In this document: in pieces, positions 45,117-54,804 of the stretch
Numbering within the stretch: position 1 is the stretch's first letter
Layout: each line of letters begins with the position of its first letter
Assembly: GCF_002532075.1 (NCBI RefSeq)
Contig: NZ_LYXE01000188.1
Location: 62,001 to 126,000, forward strand
Direction of reading: 5' to 3'
Origin: Candidatus Chloroploca asiatica
GTDB taxonomy: Bacteria > Chloroflexota > Chloroflexia > Chloroflexales > Chloroflexaceae
DNA: 64,000 bases
Position numbers and translations under genes: made by a program
The notes under the pieces: generated by a model
The model's database searches: none
Seen by the model: the letters and a program-made list of their open reading frames with translations, nothing else
Told to the model about the DNA's origin: nothing

Positions 45117-45229
45117 CCGGCTTCAGCCGGCTCATGGTTTTTAAGAATGACATCAGGTAGTGCCGACTTCAGTCGGCTTCCGGCTCAGCCGACTGAAGTC
45201 GGCACTACCATATACCCGAAGCCGGCACT
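45117..45229. repeat. Cluster of CCGRCTTCAGYCGG palindromic repeats
   Basis: Three related elements. CCGGCTTCAGCCGG lies at 45117-45130. A perfect 22-bp hairpin has arms 45157-45178 and 45187-45208 built on GTGCCGACTTCAGTCGG. A half element GAAGCCGGCACTCC ends near 45229. They lie between a plus-strand gene ending at 45057 and a minus-strand gene ending at 45263. No coding sequence is seen. Confidence 0.8.
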
Positions 45230-45262
45230 CCAGAATATCAGGCAACTTTTTTCCCAGACTAC

Positions 45263-46534
45263 TCAGACAGCACCGCCAGGGGCCGCTATACGCTGTGAAC
45301 CACGACGCATTGCCCGCATCAACAATGACAATCCGGCGAGGATGCCAACAATGCCGTATTCGAGAATTGGTACGCGCAGAATGTCAGGCAAGCGATGCAT
45401 TTCGCGCCGTAAACCATACCAGGCAAGGGCTGAGGCTGCATACGTCGAACCGATCCCAAGACGAGCCTCTTTGCTCAAGCCAAGACCGTGCATCTGCGCC
45501 AACACAAACATACCAAGAAAACCAAAGGTGAACATGCCCTCAAAACCGCTGCCTTTCTGCAAGGTTGTGATCACAGCATGCGGCAAGACCAGCATCTCGA
45601 GCGCCAATGTCCAGCGCGGTTCACGGTGCGCATTGGTAAAGAGCAAAGAGGATTGCACAAAGAGAAGCATCATATGGTAGAGCCCACCAAGATGCGAGGG
45701 CAGTGGCTCCATCGGATGGTACCAGAAGGTATAGACGGTCGCCCAGCTAAAGATATACCCGTGGTAACGGCGCACAAAGCGAACCAGTTCAGGAGGCAAA
45801 CCCGGACGCTTCAGGCCCATGATCAAACCACGGCGGGGCGTCTCCATCGCCAGAATCAGCATCAGCATAAAGGCTGCCGAGCCAAGTGACGTCCCTTCGG
45901 GCACATCGACCGCGAGTCCATCATAATACCGGCGTGTCTGCGCATAGTGCAACCCGACCCCAGCAGCATTGACAGCAAGCGCCGTCCAATTTAGTGGTCG
46001 CATCCCATCATCATAGGATGGGCGAGCGCGTTGGGCCGCATAAATGCATCCCCAGACGGCCAGTTGATGCAACAGATAGCCACTCCAGGCGGTGATCCGG
46101 GCAGCGGTATACGGTCCTTCAGAGATCCAGCGATAATGACCAGGTTTGCCATTGTAGGGGGCATAGCTAATCGGCGCACGTCCCCCGAGGGCAACGGCAC
46201 CAACAACGGCGCCACAAACGGCTGCCGCCGGAACCAGCAGATCGCGTGCATCGGGGGCGGCAGGAGGGCCATCGCGCTGCTCTACCCAGGTAACAAAGCG
46301 TTGTAGAACCACCCCGGTCACGGCTGCGCCTGCCGCCGCCAGCAGGCCAGTGCCAACCGCACGCAACGGCTGCTCACGCGGCGAGGCAAGGGCAGCACAG
46401 GCGGCCCCAGCGGCACTCACGAGCGCAAGACCAACCCCGGGCTTGCGCCCACGCAACACATCAAGCCAGTAGACGGACGCCATCGGATTGAAGAGCGCAG
46501 CTCCAGCGAGAGCATAGTTTCGTGATGGATCCAT
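45263..46534 (-). CDS. Unrecognised histidine-rich polytopic membrane protein next to bchL
   Basis: A 423-residue membrane protein I cannot assign to a family. About 11-12 hydrophobic segments are visible. The first four are Ala/Gly/Val-rich. The second half has many His in or beside helices: GYLLHQLAVWG, GLHYAQTRRYY, RRYHGYIFSW, FWYHPMEP, LPSHLGGLYHMM, NAHREPRW, VLPHAV and AQMHGLGL. This resembles a heme- or metal-binding membrane enzyme in general character only. ATG 46534 was chosen since an AAAGGT ribosome site is upstream. It follows bchL in the same direction, separated by a long hairpin, so it may be a regulated end of the bch operon. Confidence 0.75.
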   Translation of the reverse strand: MDPSRNYALAGAALFNPMASVYWLDVLRGRKPGVGLALVSAAGAACAALASPREQPLRAVGTGLLAAAGAAVTGVVLQRFVTWVEQRDGPPAAPDARDLLVPAAAVCGAVVGAVALGGRAPISYAPYNGKPGHYRWISEGPYTAARITAWSGYLLHQLAVWGCIYAAQRARPSYDDGMRPLNWTALAVNAAGVGLHYAQTRRYYDGLAVDVPEGTSLGSAAFMLMLILAMETPRRGLIMGLKRPGLPPELVRFVRRYHGYIFSWATVYTFWYHPMEPLPSHLGGLYHMMLLFVQSSLLFTNAHREPRWTLALEMLVLPHAVITTLQKGSGFEGMFTFGFLGMFVLAQMHGLGLSKEARLGIGSTYAASALAWYGLRREMHRLPDILRVPILEYGIVGILAGLSLLMRAMRRGSQRIAAPGGAV

Positions 46535-46584
46535 GGACGTTACCTTTTGAGGGACATCATCCCACCTAACACCTTCCAAACCAG

Positions 46585-46637
46585 GTTTTTGCGAGCGAAG
46601 GCGGCCTGCGTAGCAGACCGCCTTCGCTCACAAAAAC
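46585..46637. terminator. 25-bp hairpin between bchL and the membrane protein gene
   Basis: Arms 46585-46609 and 46613-46637, loop GTA, two mismatches. On the minus strand it begins 6 bases after the bchL stop. It may end or weaken transcription of the bch operon, or protect the bchL mRNA 3' end. Confidence 0.75.
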
Positions 46638-46642
46638 ATAAT

Positions 46643-47461
46643 CTACTTCCATCCGCCCACCACATCAAAGATCGCACGGTCGTGCATTGGATTCGGGATC
46701 GTCGATTCGGGTTGACCAAGGAGATATTCGGCCATCTCATTGAAAGGACGGAGGCAATCCTCTTTGCCTTCACCTTCCATGTCAAAGAGGGTCTTGCCTG
46801 CCAGGCGCGAGCGACGGATCAAGTCGTGATAGGGAACCCGCCCGATAATCTTGGTACCAACGGTCTCAACAAACTGCTCAAGGAGACCCGTTCCTCCAAA
46901 ATCAGGATCGACCCGATTCGCAATCAAGCCCGCCATCCGCACTTTATGGCGTTGACTCTTCTGCTGGATGGCGAGGCAGAGGCGATTGGCGGCAAAGATG
47001 CTATCAAAATCATTGCAGGCAATGATAATGCCGTAATCGGCATAGTTGAGCGGTGCCGAAAAGCCACCACAGACCACATCCCCAAGCACATCAAAGAGAA
47101 TCACATCATACTTATGATAGAGACCAAACTCTTTGAGCAACTTGACCGTCTCGCCAACCACATAGCCCCCACAGCCACTGCCGGCAGGCGGGCCACCCGC
47201 TTCGAGCGTATCAACCCCGGCAAAACCGGTCAGAATCACATCCTCGCGGGCGACATCCTCAATATGGAAATCAACCTCTTCGAGCACATCAATCACGGTC
47301 GGCTGGAGCAAGCCGGTCAACGGGAAGGTACTATCGTGTTTCGGGTCACAGCCAATCTGCAACACCTTCGCCCCTTTGAGGGCCATTGCCGCCGAGAGAT
47401 TGGCACTGGTCGTTGATTTGCCAATTCCGCCTTTGCCATAGACTGCAAGAATCAGGGACAT
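46643..47461 (-). CDS. bchL: Light-independent protochlorophyllide reductase, iron-sulfur ATP-binding subunit
   Basis: The NifH-like electron donor of dark-operative protochlorophyllide reductase; a homodimer that passes electrons to BchN-BchB with ATP. The Walker A loop is [15 protein letters not shown]; the cluster ligands are in GSGCGGYV and [11 protein letters not shown]; the switch region is [10 protein letters not shown]. Length 272 residues, typical. It starts 18 bases after the bciB-like stop and belongs to one transcript with bchN, bchB and the bciB-like gene. Confidence 0.97.
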   Translation of the reverse strand: MSLILAVYGKGGIGKSTTSANLSAAMALKGAKVLQIGCDPKHDSTFPLTGLLQPTVIDVLEEVDFHIEDVAREDVILTGFAGVDTLEAGGPPAGSGCGGYVVGETVKLLKEFGLYHKYDVILFDVLGDVVCGGFSAPLNYADYGIIIACNDFDSIFAANRLCLAIQQKSQRHKVRMAGLIANRVDPDFGGTGLLEQFVETVGTKIIGRVPYHDLIRRSRLAGKTLFDMEGEGKEDCLRPFNEMAEYLLGQPESTIPNPMHDRAIFDVVGGWK

Positions 47462-47479
47462 GAAGCTTTCTCCTTCAAC

Positions 47480-48760
47480 TCAAGCCTCGCTTCTGGTCGC
47501 TGCCTCGGCGGGGACACGTGCAAGGGGGCGACCGAACTCACGGGCATAGACATCGGCGGTATAGGCGAGGGCACGATAGACGTACCCGGGCACAATACGC
47601 TGTTCGTGGCGGGGGAACTGGTCACGGACATAGACGAGATTGCGCAGCAGTTTCTGTTCGATCACACTGCGGGCAAACTCAACCCCTTTGGGACCTTTCG
47701 AGCGTTGGAGCCAGGCGACAAATTTGCGCACCGGCAACGGGGGCCGTTTGCGGGGCTTGCGCAACATCCCCACATAGGCCTGAATGCCGGCCCGACGGTC
47801 GCCACCCTCGGTACGCTGACCGAGTTCAAGTGAGGGACGGATCAACTCAAAGAGCTCTTCGCCGCGCTCGTTACGGACAAACATCCATTGCCAGCGTTGA
47901 TCGGGGGGCAAGGGAGCCCCGAGATAGCCCACCGTGAGATCGGCCAGACCATTTTGATAATCGAAACAACTGAGGCAGGCAGCCGGGAAGACCCCGCGCT
48001 CACCGCCGAGGGCACTGACATCAAGATCAACAAAATTGATCGTCTCGGTATGACCATCTTCATGGCGCATCCAGACACGAAAATCCTGCATAAACTCGTG
48101 ATGCACAATCGTCTCGGGCGACTTCGAGGCAACCTTCAAGAAGCGCTGGAGATCGGGGTACGATGTATTATCGGTACAGGGCAACCCGATCACATACAAC
48201 TGCTCGAGGCCGAGTTCCGGCTCAAGGGCACGCAGCGCATGCACCTGGCAACCGGTACCAATGAAGGCAAGGCGCTTGAGGCCAGCGGCCCGAACCTCGT
48301 CGAGCACCTCAAGATTCGGCGAGAGGCAGGGCTTATTACCTGCGCTCGCCCGCACCTCTTCAGGTGTACGCGCCAAGAAGGGCAGCGGAGCCCAGCGGGT
48401 ACCGGGGGCGGCTTTCGTCGTAATGACGCCCTCGACCAGACCCCGCTCGAGCAACAAAGCAGCAAGCGACGTGATAATCCCACTCCACTGCGCTTCGAGA
48501 TTGGGCGTGCGCATCCGGGCGATATGGATGGCCCGATGCACCCCAAAGAGCAACTCATCGCCATCGCGACGGTTGCGCCCGTGGAACTGACGTTCAAACT
48601 CTTCGTGCTTGTTGTTGACAAAGACACACGAAGCGGCCATCATCGGACGCAATTCACCGCCACAGACCCCACAATCACTACACAGCTTCGGGCGACCTTT
48701 GAACCGCTCGGCCTGCGAAAGCAGGGTAATCTCGTGAAGCGGTCGGGCTGTCATGGTCAT
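47480..48760 (-). CDS. bciB: Ferredoxin-dependent divinyl chlorophyllide 8-vinyl reductase-like (BciB/FrhB family)
   Basis: A 426-residue flavin and iron-sulfur protein of the coenzyme F420 hydrogenase beta-subunit family. The N-terminal KLCSDCGVCGG plus a following Cys, and the later AACLSCFDYQNGLADLTVG, provide two cluster sites; GTGCQVHALR and IGLPCTDN are typical of BciB and the plant 7-hydroxymethyl-chlorophyll reductase. BciB reduces the C8 vinyl group of divinyl (proto)chlorophyllide. Its place inside the bchN-B-L operon supports that role. HCAR-like activity cannot be excluded by sequence alone. Confidence 0.85.
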   Translation of the reverse strand: MTMTARPLHEITLLSQAERFKGRPKLCSDCGVCGGELRPMMAASCVFVNNKHEEFERQFHGRNRRDGDELLFGVHRAIHIARMRTPNLEAQWSGIITSLAALLLERGLVEGVITTKAAPGTRWAPLPFLARTPEEVRASAGNKPCLSPNLEVLDEVRAAGLKRLAFIGTGCQVHALRALEPELGLEQLYVIGLPCTDNTSYPDLQRFLKVASKSPETIVHHEFMQDFRVWMRHEDGHTETINFVDLDVSALGGERGVFPAACLSCFDYQNGLADLTVGYLGAPLPPDQRWQWMFVRNERGEELFELIRPSLELGQRTEGGDRRAGIQAYVGMLRKPRKRPPLPVRKFVAWLQRSKGPKGVEFARSVIEQKLLRNLVYVRDQFPRHEQRIVPGYVYRALAYTADVYAREFGRPLARVPAEAATRSEA

Positions 48761-48773
48761 ACTTCACCTGAAT

Positions 48774-50468
48774 CTAGGCACCGAGATGCTCTTTAGCAGC
48801 CAGCAGCACCTCGGCGGTAATCGTCGCGATTCCATGTTCACGGGCATACTTCTCGATATTGCCCCGTGCGCGACCACGGACAAAGAAGGGGATCTTCTTG
48901 AGCATCGCTTCGCCATCAGCGGTCCAGACTGGATTCACGACAGGCGCAGGGGTAGCCTGACCAGATGTCGGAGCACCTGCCGACGAAGCAACCCCATTGG
49001 ACGGTTGTCCTTCCGGCGCATGGCCGTTCGTTGGCTTGACCACATCAGCGACCACAGCAACTGGTGCCACAGCGGCCTTGCCATTGCTCACAAGCACCGG
49101 ATCAGCCGACGGAACAGAGGGGGACTCAACGAGCTCGAGCCCGGCATCACCAAACATATCAATGAGATGCTTCTCCATACCAAGCGTACAGGTCGTCGAG
49201 ACCTCATCGGCAATCACATCGGCCCCATCAAAACCGAGGAATGGGCGATAGGCAAGCAAGTGATTTTCGATATGGGTTGGCGACGAAATAACCATCACAT
49301 TCAGATCGTACCGACGACCGGTATGCCGTTCCATCTGCGTCCCACAGACGAGTTCCGGGCGCAACTGACCGATCCGGTCAGCCACCTGTTGAAACTCATC
49401 GGTGGCGAGGAAATCCGCATCGCTGACATAGCCCTGGAGTTGCGACCGCACCCAGTCAGCCTCCTTGACGAGATAGGTACCGGCACCGGCAATTGGCATA
49501 CCCAGTTCATCAGCAAGGAACTTGGTGACACCGACGGTATGGGTTGCATCGCCAAAGACAAACGCCTTCTTCCCCGAAAAGCTCTCCATATCGGCCGTAC
49601 GGGCAAACCAGGGCACATTCGAAGGAGCCGACATACCATCAAGCGAAAACTCGGTGAGCGGGGGAAGCTTGAGCGGTGATGGCGGCACGGCAAGGCGTGC
49701 GCCAACCGTATTGAGTTGCTCGACCACCGCATCGAGCCAGCGCAGCGTTGGTTGAACCCCGATCGGCGCATCACAGAGCGCCGCGGTACCAAACTGCGCC
49801 TCGAGATATTCGGCGGCGAGCCGACCGAGCTCGCGGTAGGGCGCAATGGTGAGCCAAGCCGCTGGCAAGCGACGGAGATCATCAACACTGGCACCCCATG
49901 GGGCCACCACATTAACGGCCACCCCGAGTGTCTTGAAGATTCGGCGTAGACTGATCAGATCGTGGCGAGCGTGAAAGCCGAGTGATGAAGGCCCAAGGAT
50001 ATTCACACTCGGCATCGGGGTCAGGGGTTGAGAGGTCGCATACTTCTTCACCAACTCGGTAAAGAGCCCCTCGGCGGCGGCGGTCTCTTGCATCCGATAG
50101 GGATTCGCATCATAGACCATCACCTCGCAAGCGAGCCCCGACTGATGCGCAGCAATCTCCAGATTTTCTTGCAGCAAAATCGTCGAGCACGAAGCAACCA
50201 CCACAATCAGATCGGGATGCTGCGCAGCCTCGACCTGGCGGAGCGTCTCGGGAAGGCGAAGCGTCCCACGGGCGAGATCGGTACCGCTCACCACACTCGT
50301 CGTCATCGCCGGAAACCCAGGCGTCCGTTCGAGCATCGTAAAGATCGTATTCACATACCCATCACCTTGAGGGGCATGAAAGACAGCGTGGGTCTTGCGC
50401 ATCGAGTTCATCACTCGAGCGACGCCGTGATGGGCCGTACCTTCGTACATCCAATAAGCCAGTCGCAT
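48774..50468 (-). CDS. bchB: Light-independent protochlorophyllide reductase subunit B
   Basis: A 564-residue NifK-like catalytic subunit. It begins MRLAYWMYEGTAHHGVARV; VVVASCSTILLQENLE holds a Cys of the NB cluster; KAFVFGDATHTVGVTKFL and SSPTHIENHLL are typical. The C-terminal PCP_red-like helical domain (IPFFVRGRARGNIEKYAREHGIATITAEVL) is joined by a linker of about 60 residues rich in Ala, Pro, Val, Ser and Thr (around residues 460-520). Such a linker is variable in the family. It lies 23 bases after bchN. Confidence 0.97.
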   Translation of the reverse strand: MRLAYWMYEGTAHHGVARVMNSMRKTHAVFHAPQGDGYVNTIFTMLERTPGFPAMTTSVVSGTDLARGTLRLPETLRQVEAAQHPDLIVVVASCSTILLQENLEIAAHQSGLACEVMVYDANPYRMQETAAAEGLFTELVKKYATSQPLTPMPSVNILGPSSLGFHARHDLISLRRIFKTLGVAVNVVAPWGASVDDLRRLPAAWLTIAPYRELGRLAAEYLEAQFGTAALCDAPIGVQPTLRWLDAVVEQLNTVGARLAVPPSPLKLPPLTEFSLDGMSAPSNVPWFARTADMESFSGKKAFVFGDATHTVGVTKFLADELGMPIAGAGTYLVKEADWVRSQLQGYVSDADFLATDEFQQVADRIGQLRPELVCGTQMERHTGRRYDLNVMVISSPTHIENHLLAYRPFLGFDGADVIADEVSTTCTLGMEKHLIDMFGDAGLELVESPSVPSADPVLVSNGKAAVAPVAVVADVVKPTNGHAPEGQPSNGVASSAGAPTSGQATPAPVVNPVWTADGEAMLKKIPFFVRGRARGNIEKYAREHGIATITAEVLLAAKEHLGA

Positions 50469-50491
50469 GCGCTCACTCCATCAGCATAGGC

Positions 50492-51772
50492 TCACCCGCG
50501 GGTAAGCGGAATGATCTCAGGGGCACCCGGCATCACACCTGCCATCCAGACCGGATCATTGCCAAGGGGGTCAAGACGAGCGTGACGGCGGAGAGCTCGG
50601 GTAAAGAGGCTCACGAGGGTATTGACGCCGGCCCAGCCATGAATAGGGGAAAAGATAAACTCGGTACCCCATTTCGCAACCACCCCGTGACCAATGAGTG
50701 GATTAGCGGTAATAATATTGGAGATCACGAGATCGGGCTGTTCTTCGGCGATACTGCGCAACTGGCGCTCGAAGTTGGCCTGTTCAACCAGGCGTACCCC
50801 ATCGAGCAAGGCCAGCTCGCGGGCGTGGAAGCGGCGGTTAATATAAGGCGTCGAACACTCAAGCACCTCGGCACCAGCGGCACGAATAAAGCGGGCCAGG
50901 GGCAATTCAAGCAGCGTATCGGCGGACAGAAAGACCTTCTTGCCCTTGAGCAGATCGGTATGCTCTTTGATCCGCGCCCAGGACGCCGCTTCACGCTCAC
51001 TCAGATCAACCTTCAGATCAAAATGCGCCGCAAGGTCTTCCCAGAACGCACGACAGCCATCGGGTCCAAAGGGAAAGAGCGACGACATCACCGTCGCGCC
51101 ACGATCGTTGGTCAGTTGATTCGCCACCTTGGCGAGGAAAGGTTGCAGAGGTGCAATGATTGTCCCCGGGCCAATCGGCGGCAGTTCGTGGAAATGATTC
51201 GCGGGAAGAAAACCAGCGACGGGAATACCCAGGCGCGAGGCCTCAAAGAGAAAATCATCGGCAATCGCATCATTGACCGAACCGAGGAAGACAACCCGTT
51301 TATCATCGGGTGGAGCCTCGGGGCAGAACGGAATCAACGCCTGCAACACCGAATCTTCGCTTTGGGAGAAGGTAAAATCGAGGCCAGAAGCAGGCACAAA
51401 GAGCACCGGCACCTCGGGGGTACTGACTGATTGCGCGAGGCCCTCAAACTCAACCTTCATCACTTCGGGGGTACAGGAGGAGAGCAAGAAGATCACAGAG
51501 GGGTGGTGTTCACGGGTAATCTCGGCGATCTGGTCAGCAATGGCAGGCTGAGCCGAAGAGAGATCAGCTTCTTCAAGCAACGAAATGGCGAAGCGTGGGC
51601 GGGCAAAAATCATCACGCCCATCGTATTTTGGAGCAAATGGGCGCAGGTATGGGTGCCAAGAATGAGAAAGAAGCTATCCTTGATCTTCTGATACAACCA
51701 ACCAACACTGACCAGGCCACAAAACGAATGATAGATCCCATCTTCGCGTGTGAACTGTGCCTTTGGGGGCAT
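50492..51772 (-). CDS. bchN: Light-independent protochlorophyllide reductase subunit N
   Basis: A 426-residue NifD-like catalytic subunit that binds protochlorophyllide with BchB. Cluster ligands are in [27 protein letters not shown] and [14 protein letters not shown] 51772 was chosen ([12 protein letters not shown]) with an AAGGAG ribosome site upstream; a longer frame reaches into the promoter. It is first in the bch operon; the candidate promoter is at 51850-51858. Confidence 0.97.
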   Translation of the reverse strand: MPPKAQFTREDGIYHSFCGLVSVGWLYQKIKDSFFLILGTHTCAHLLQNTMGVMIFARPRFAISLLEEADLSSAQPAIADQIAEITREHHPSVIFLLSSCTPEVMKVEFEGLAQSVSTPEVPVLFVPASGLDFTFSQSEDSVLQALIPFCPEAPPDDKRVVFLGSVNDAIADDFLFEASRLGIPVAGFLPANHFHELPPIGPGTIIAPLQPFLAKVANQLTNDRGATVMSSLFPFGPDGCRAFWEDLAAHFDLKVDLSEREAASWARIKEHTDLLKGKKVFLSADTLLELPLARFIRAAGAEVLECSTPYINRRFHARELALLDGVRLVEQANFERQLRSIAEEQPDLVISNIITANPLIGHGVVAKWGTEFIFSPIHGWAGVNTLVSLFTRALRRHARLDPLGNDPVWMAGVMPGAPEIIPLTRG

Positions 51773-51849
51773 AGGGGGGCTCCTTGCCGCTACATGGAGG
51801 CCCAAGCGGGCAATGTAGTTTACAGTGCGTACTACGATCAACGGGGGCT

Positions 51850-51858
51850 ATTATACCA
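51850..51858 (-). promoter_or_regulatory. Extended -10 promoter candidate for the bchN operon
   Basis: On the minus strand TGGTATAAT, identical to the element before the cyclase at 8164. A leader of about 70 bases would separate the start site from bchN. No good -35 is visible. Confidence 0.55.
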
Positions 51859-51969
51859 CTTGACGAAAGTTCCTGGTATATAAACAAGTTCCGTGCATAG
51901 GGTGTGCGCTCGTTTTAAGCGGACAATAGGCCCTTGGAGCGCAGCAAACACCAGCATTGTTAGCATGTC

Positions 51970-53895
51970 TTAACCAAGCCCTTCACGGGCCTCATCGAAA
52001 CTACGATAGATCTCCTGCGCCATCTGAATACCTTCGAGGCTTGCTCCGAGCTGGCGGCGGAAGAAGGCATGGGTGGAGTAGCGGGTCGACGAGAGGAAAT
52101 AGCGTTCGGTATTGTGTCGCACCATCGTATAAAACGCATCGGCAGCATTCGGGTTCAGATTAAAGTTATCATAATTGACGATCACATTGGTCTGGCGGCC
52201 AATACTAGTAAAAAAACCATCGAGATAAGCAGCAAGTTCGTGAACATCCTCGGGCGAGATCAGGTTCAGCCCCTCGAAATTGACAAAGGTGAGATTCATC
52301 TCAGGATCATAGCACGTACGTTCTTCAAGGCTCAACACCGAGCGTTGCCCGAGGCCCATCGGGCGTTCGGCAAAAATGCGCTCGTCCATCACGCGCAAGT
52401 CGGGGCTGATCTGCGGGCGGAACGCGAGCAACGCGAGCACATCGCGTTCGAGATCGAGTCCGGGGGCAATTTCGATCACCTCGAGGCCCTCGGGCGTCAG
52501 CCGAAAGACCGCACGCTCGGTCAGATAATGCACCTGCTGACCCCGCGAGACCGCATAGGCCCCGCTAAACGTCACCTGCTCGACCTGTTCGACAAACTTG
52601 CGCGTCGTCCCTTCCTGCACAATGCAGAGCTTGCCATTTTCCACGCTGACCACGGCATTGCCCGTCATCGTACCGAGGAAATAGAGATTTTGCGCCGTCT
52701 GGCTAATATTGATAAAGCCGCCTGCGCCAGCAAATTTCGGCCCAAAGCGGCTCACATTCACATTGCCATGGACATCAACCTGTGCCATGCCCAGGAAGGC
52801 CTGATCAAGACCACCGCCATCATAGAAATCAAACTGATAGGGCTGATCAATAATCGCCTGCGCATTCGCTGTTGCGCCAAAGCTCAGACCACCGGCGGGG
52901 ATCCCGCCAATGCCGCCGGGTTCGACGGTCAGCGTAATCAGATCGAGGATGCCCTCTTCATTGGCAACCGCTGCAACGCCTTCGGGCATTCCAATGCCAA
53001 GGTTGACGATCGCATTGATACGCAGAAACTGCGCAGCGCGGCGTGCGATCACCTTGCGTGACGTCAACGCCATCGGAACAAGCCGCCCGCGCCCAACGCG
53101 CACTTCGCCGGTATAGGCTGGATTATACGGTTCCCCAAAGGTTTGCGGATGCAACTCAGGCGGGGCCACCACGACACAATCCACGAGAATGCCAGGGATC
53201 TTGACTTCTTTCGGACTCCGCAGATGTTCCGTAGTGACGCGCTCGACCTGCGCAATGACGACCCCGCCGCTATTCTTGACGGCCTGGGCAAGCGAGAGGC
53301 TCTCGAGCGTCAACGCTTCACGCTCCATCGAGATATTGCCCTCTTCATCGGCGGTCGTCCCGCGAATCAGGCCCACATTGATCGGAAACGCCTTATAGAA
53401 AAGGTACTCCTGGCCTGCGAGCGTAACCACCTCAACAATCTGCTCGGTGGTCATCTGATTGAGGCGACCGCCCTCAAGACGGGGATCAACAAAGGTACGG
53501 AGGCCCACGTGGGTAATGACGCCTGGTTTGCGTCCGGCGATCGCCCGAAAGAGGTGGGAGATGACCCCCTGGGGCAAACAATAGGCCTGGATGCGCCCCT
53601 CAAGCGCCATGCGCCCGAGCGCAGGAGCGAGGCCCCAGTGCCCACCAACGGCACGTCTGACCATGCCATCGTGGGCAAAATGGTTGAGCCCACGCAGACG
53701 ACCATCACCCTGGCCAGCCGCAAAAACGAGACTGAGATCACGTGGATGGCCCGTCGTCTGAAAGCGCTCTTCGAGGGCAACGGCCAGCGCCTCGGCGAAC
53801 CCAATGCCAACGAAGCCACTGGTGGCGATGGTATCGCCATCCAGAATAAGGCGCACCGCTTCGTCAGCCGAAATAATTTTATTGCGTTTGATCAT
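51970..53895 (-). CDS. Fused-subunit acyl-CoA:acetate/acetoacetate CoA-transferase family protein
   Basis: A 641-residue family I CoA-transferase with alpha and beta parts in one chain, similar in layout to YdiF/propionate CoA-transferase. [25 protein letters not shown] starts the alpha part; [39 protein letters not shown], here in pieces, is the catalytic Glu region of the beta part; FSGAYAV follows. A C-terminal extension of about 100 residues contains HAFFRRQLG. It moves CoA between short-chain acids; exact substrates are unknown. ATG 53895 has AGAAGAG upstream. It stands alone between the bch operon and a divergent lysE-like gene. Confidence 0.88.
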   Translation of the reverse strand: MIKRNKIISADEAVRLILDGDTIATSGFVGIGFAEALAVALEERFQTTGHPRDLSLVFAAGQGDGRLRGLNHFAHDGMVRRAVGGHWGLAPALGRMALEGRIQAYCLPQGVISHLFRAIAGRKPGVITHVGLRTFVDPRLEGGRLNQMTTEQIVEVVTLAGQEYLFYKAFPINVGLIRGTTADEEGNISMEREALTLESLSLAQAVKNSGGVVIAQVERVTTEHLRSPKEVKIPGILVDCVVVAPPELHPQTFGEPYNPAYTGEVRVGRGRLVPMALTSRKVIARRAAQFLRINAIVNLGIGMPEGVAAVANEEGILDLITLTVEPGGIGGIPAGGLSFGATANAQAIIDQPYQFDFYDGGGLDQAFLGMAQVDVHGNVNVSRFGPKFAGAGGFINISQTAQNLYFLGTMTGNAVVSVENGKLCIVQEGTTRKFVEQVEQVTFSGAYAVSRGQQVHYLTERAVFRLTPEGLEVIEIAPGLDLERDVLALLAFRPQISPDLRVMDERIFAERPMGLGQRSVLSLEERTCYDPEMNLTFVNFEGLNLISPEDVHELAAYLDGFFTSIGRQTNVIVNYDNFNLNPNAADAFYTMVRHNTERYFLSSTRYSTHAFFRRQLGASLEGIQMAQEIYRSFDEAREGLG

Positions 53896-54127
53896 TGCTG
53901 CCGCTCTTCTAAAACTGGCCGTTTTCGCCAGCATAAGCGCGATTCCCAGGGGCCCCCGCCTCCAGAACCAAGACTACCCAAATTATACTCAGATCATGGC
54001 GCTTGTCGCCTGCGAAATAAGCATTTCGACTGAGGTGTGGAGGTCGAAAGAGCGGCATACTAGCCTGATGCTACATTTTGTATGCTAACATAACTACTTT
54101 GACGCAACACACTACGGTGGTACAGGT

Positions 54128-54748
54128 ATGGATTATAGCTTGTTTGTACGTGGAGCTTTGTTCGGCCTAGCGATTGCGGCCCCGGTAGGGCCAATCGGTG
54201 TCTTGTGCATCAAACGCACCCTGCGTGATGGGCAACTGACCGGCTTTGTTTCGGGGTTGGGGGCAGCGACGGCTGACCTGATCTATGGGACGATTGCCGT
54301 ACTTGGCCTGAGCATGCTCACGAGTCTGCTGATCGGGCTGAGTTTCTGGACACGTCTGCTCGGTGGTCTTTTCCTCATTTATCTGGGGATACGAACCATG
54401 CGCGAACAACCATCAGACAAAGCAGCCCAGGCCACAGCCCGCGGTCTCCTAGGCGCATATGGTTCAACCCTCTTCCTGACGATCACCAATCCCGCGACGA
54501 TCATTGCCTTTGCGGCAATCTTTGCGGGGCTCGGCATTGGGAGCAGCGCCGAGACGCCAGGCGAGGCCATCTTGCTGATTGTTGGCGTGGGAGCAGGCTC
54601 GGCGCTCTGGTGGTTGATGTTGAGCAGTGCAGCCGGCTTGCTCCACGGACGCCTGACGCCCAGAGTACTCCGCATCGTCAACCTGGTTTCAGGCGTGATT
54701 ATCACCGGCTTTGGCCTGGTAGCGCTAGTCTCGTTGATCGAAGTATGA
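54128..54748 (+). CDS. LysE/RhtB-family amino-acid exporter
   Basis: A 206-residue membrane protein with about six helices. GALFGLAIAAPVGPIGVLCIKRTLRDG is the family's conserved first helix and loop, and TLFLTITNPATIIAFAAIFAGLG the second signature. It exports amino acids or related metabolites out of the cell; specificity unknown. The 232-bp gap upstream holds no gene; TTGACG at 54099-54104 is a possible -35 but no good -10 follows. Confidence 0.9.
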   Translation: MDYSLFVRGALFGLAIAAPVGPIGVLCIKRTLRDGQLTGFVSGLGAATADLIYGTIAVLGLSMLTSLLIGLSFWTRLLGGLFLIYLGIRTMREQPSDKAAQATARGLLGAYGSTLFLTITNPATIIAFAAIFAGLGIGSSAETPGEAILLIVGVGAGSALWWLMLSSAAGLLHGRLTPRVLRIVNLVSGVIITGFGLVALVSLIEV

Positions 54749-54804
54749 AGGGGTGATATGGCTACGCGGAGCCAGACCACCCCTTTCCACATCCGACAGA
54801 ACTA

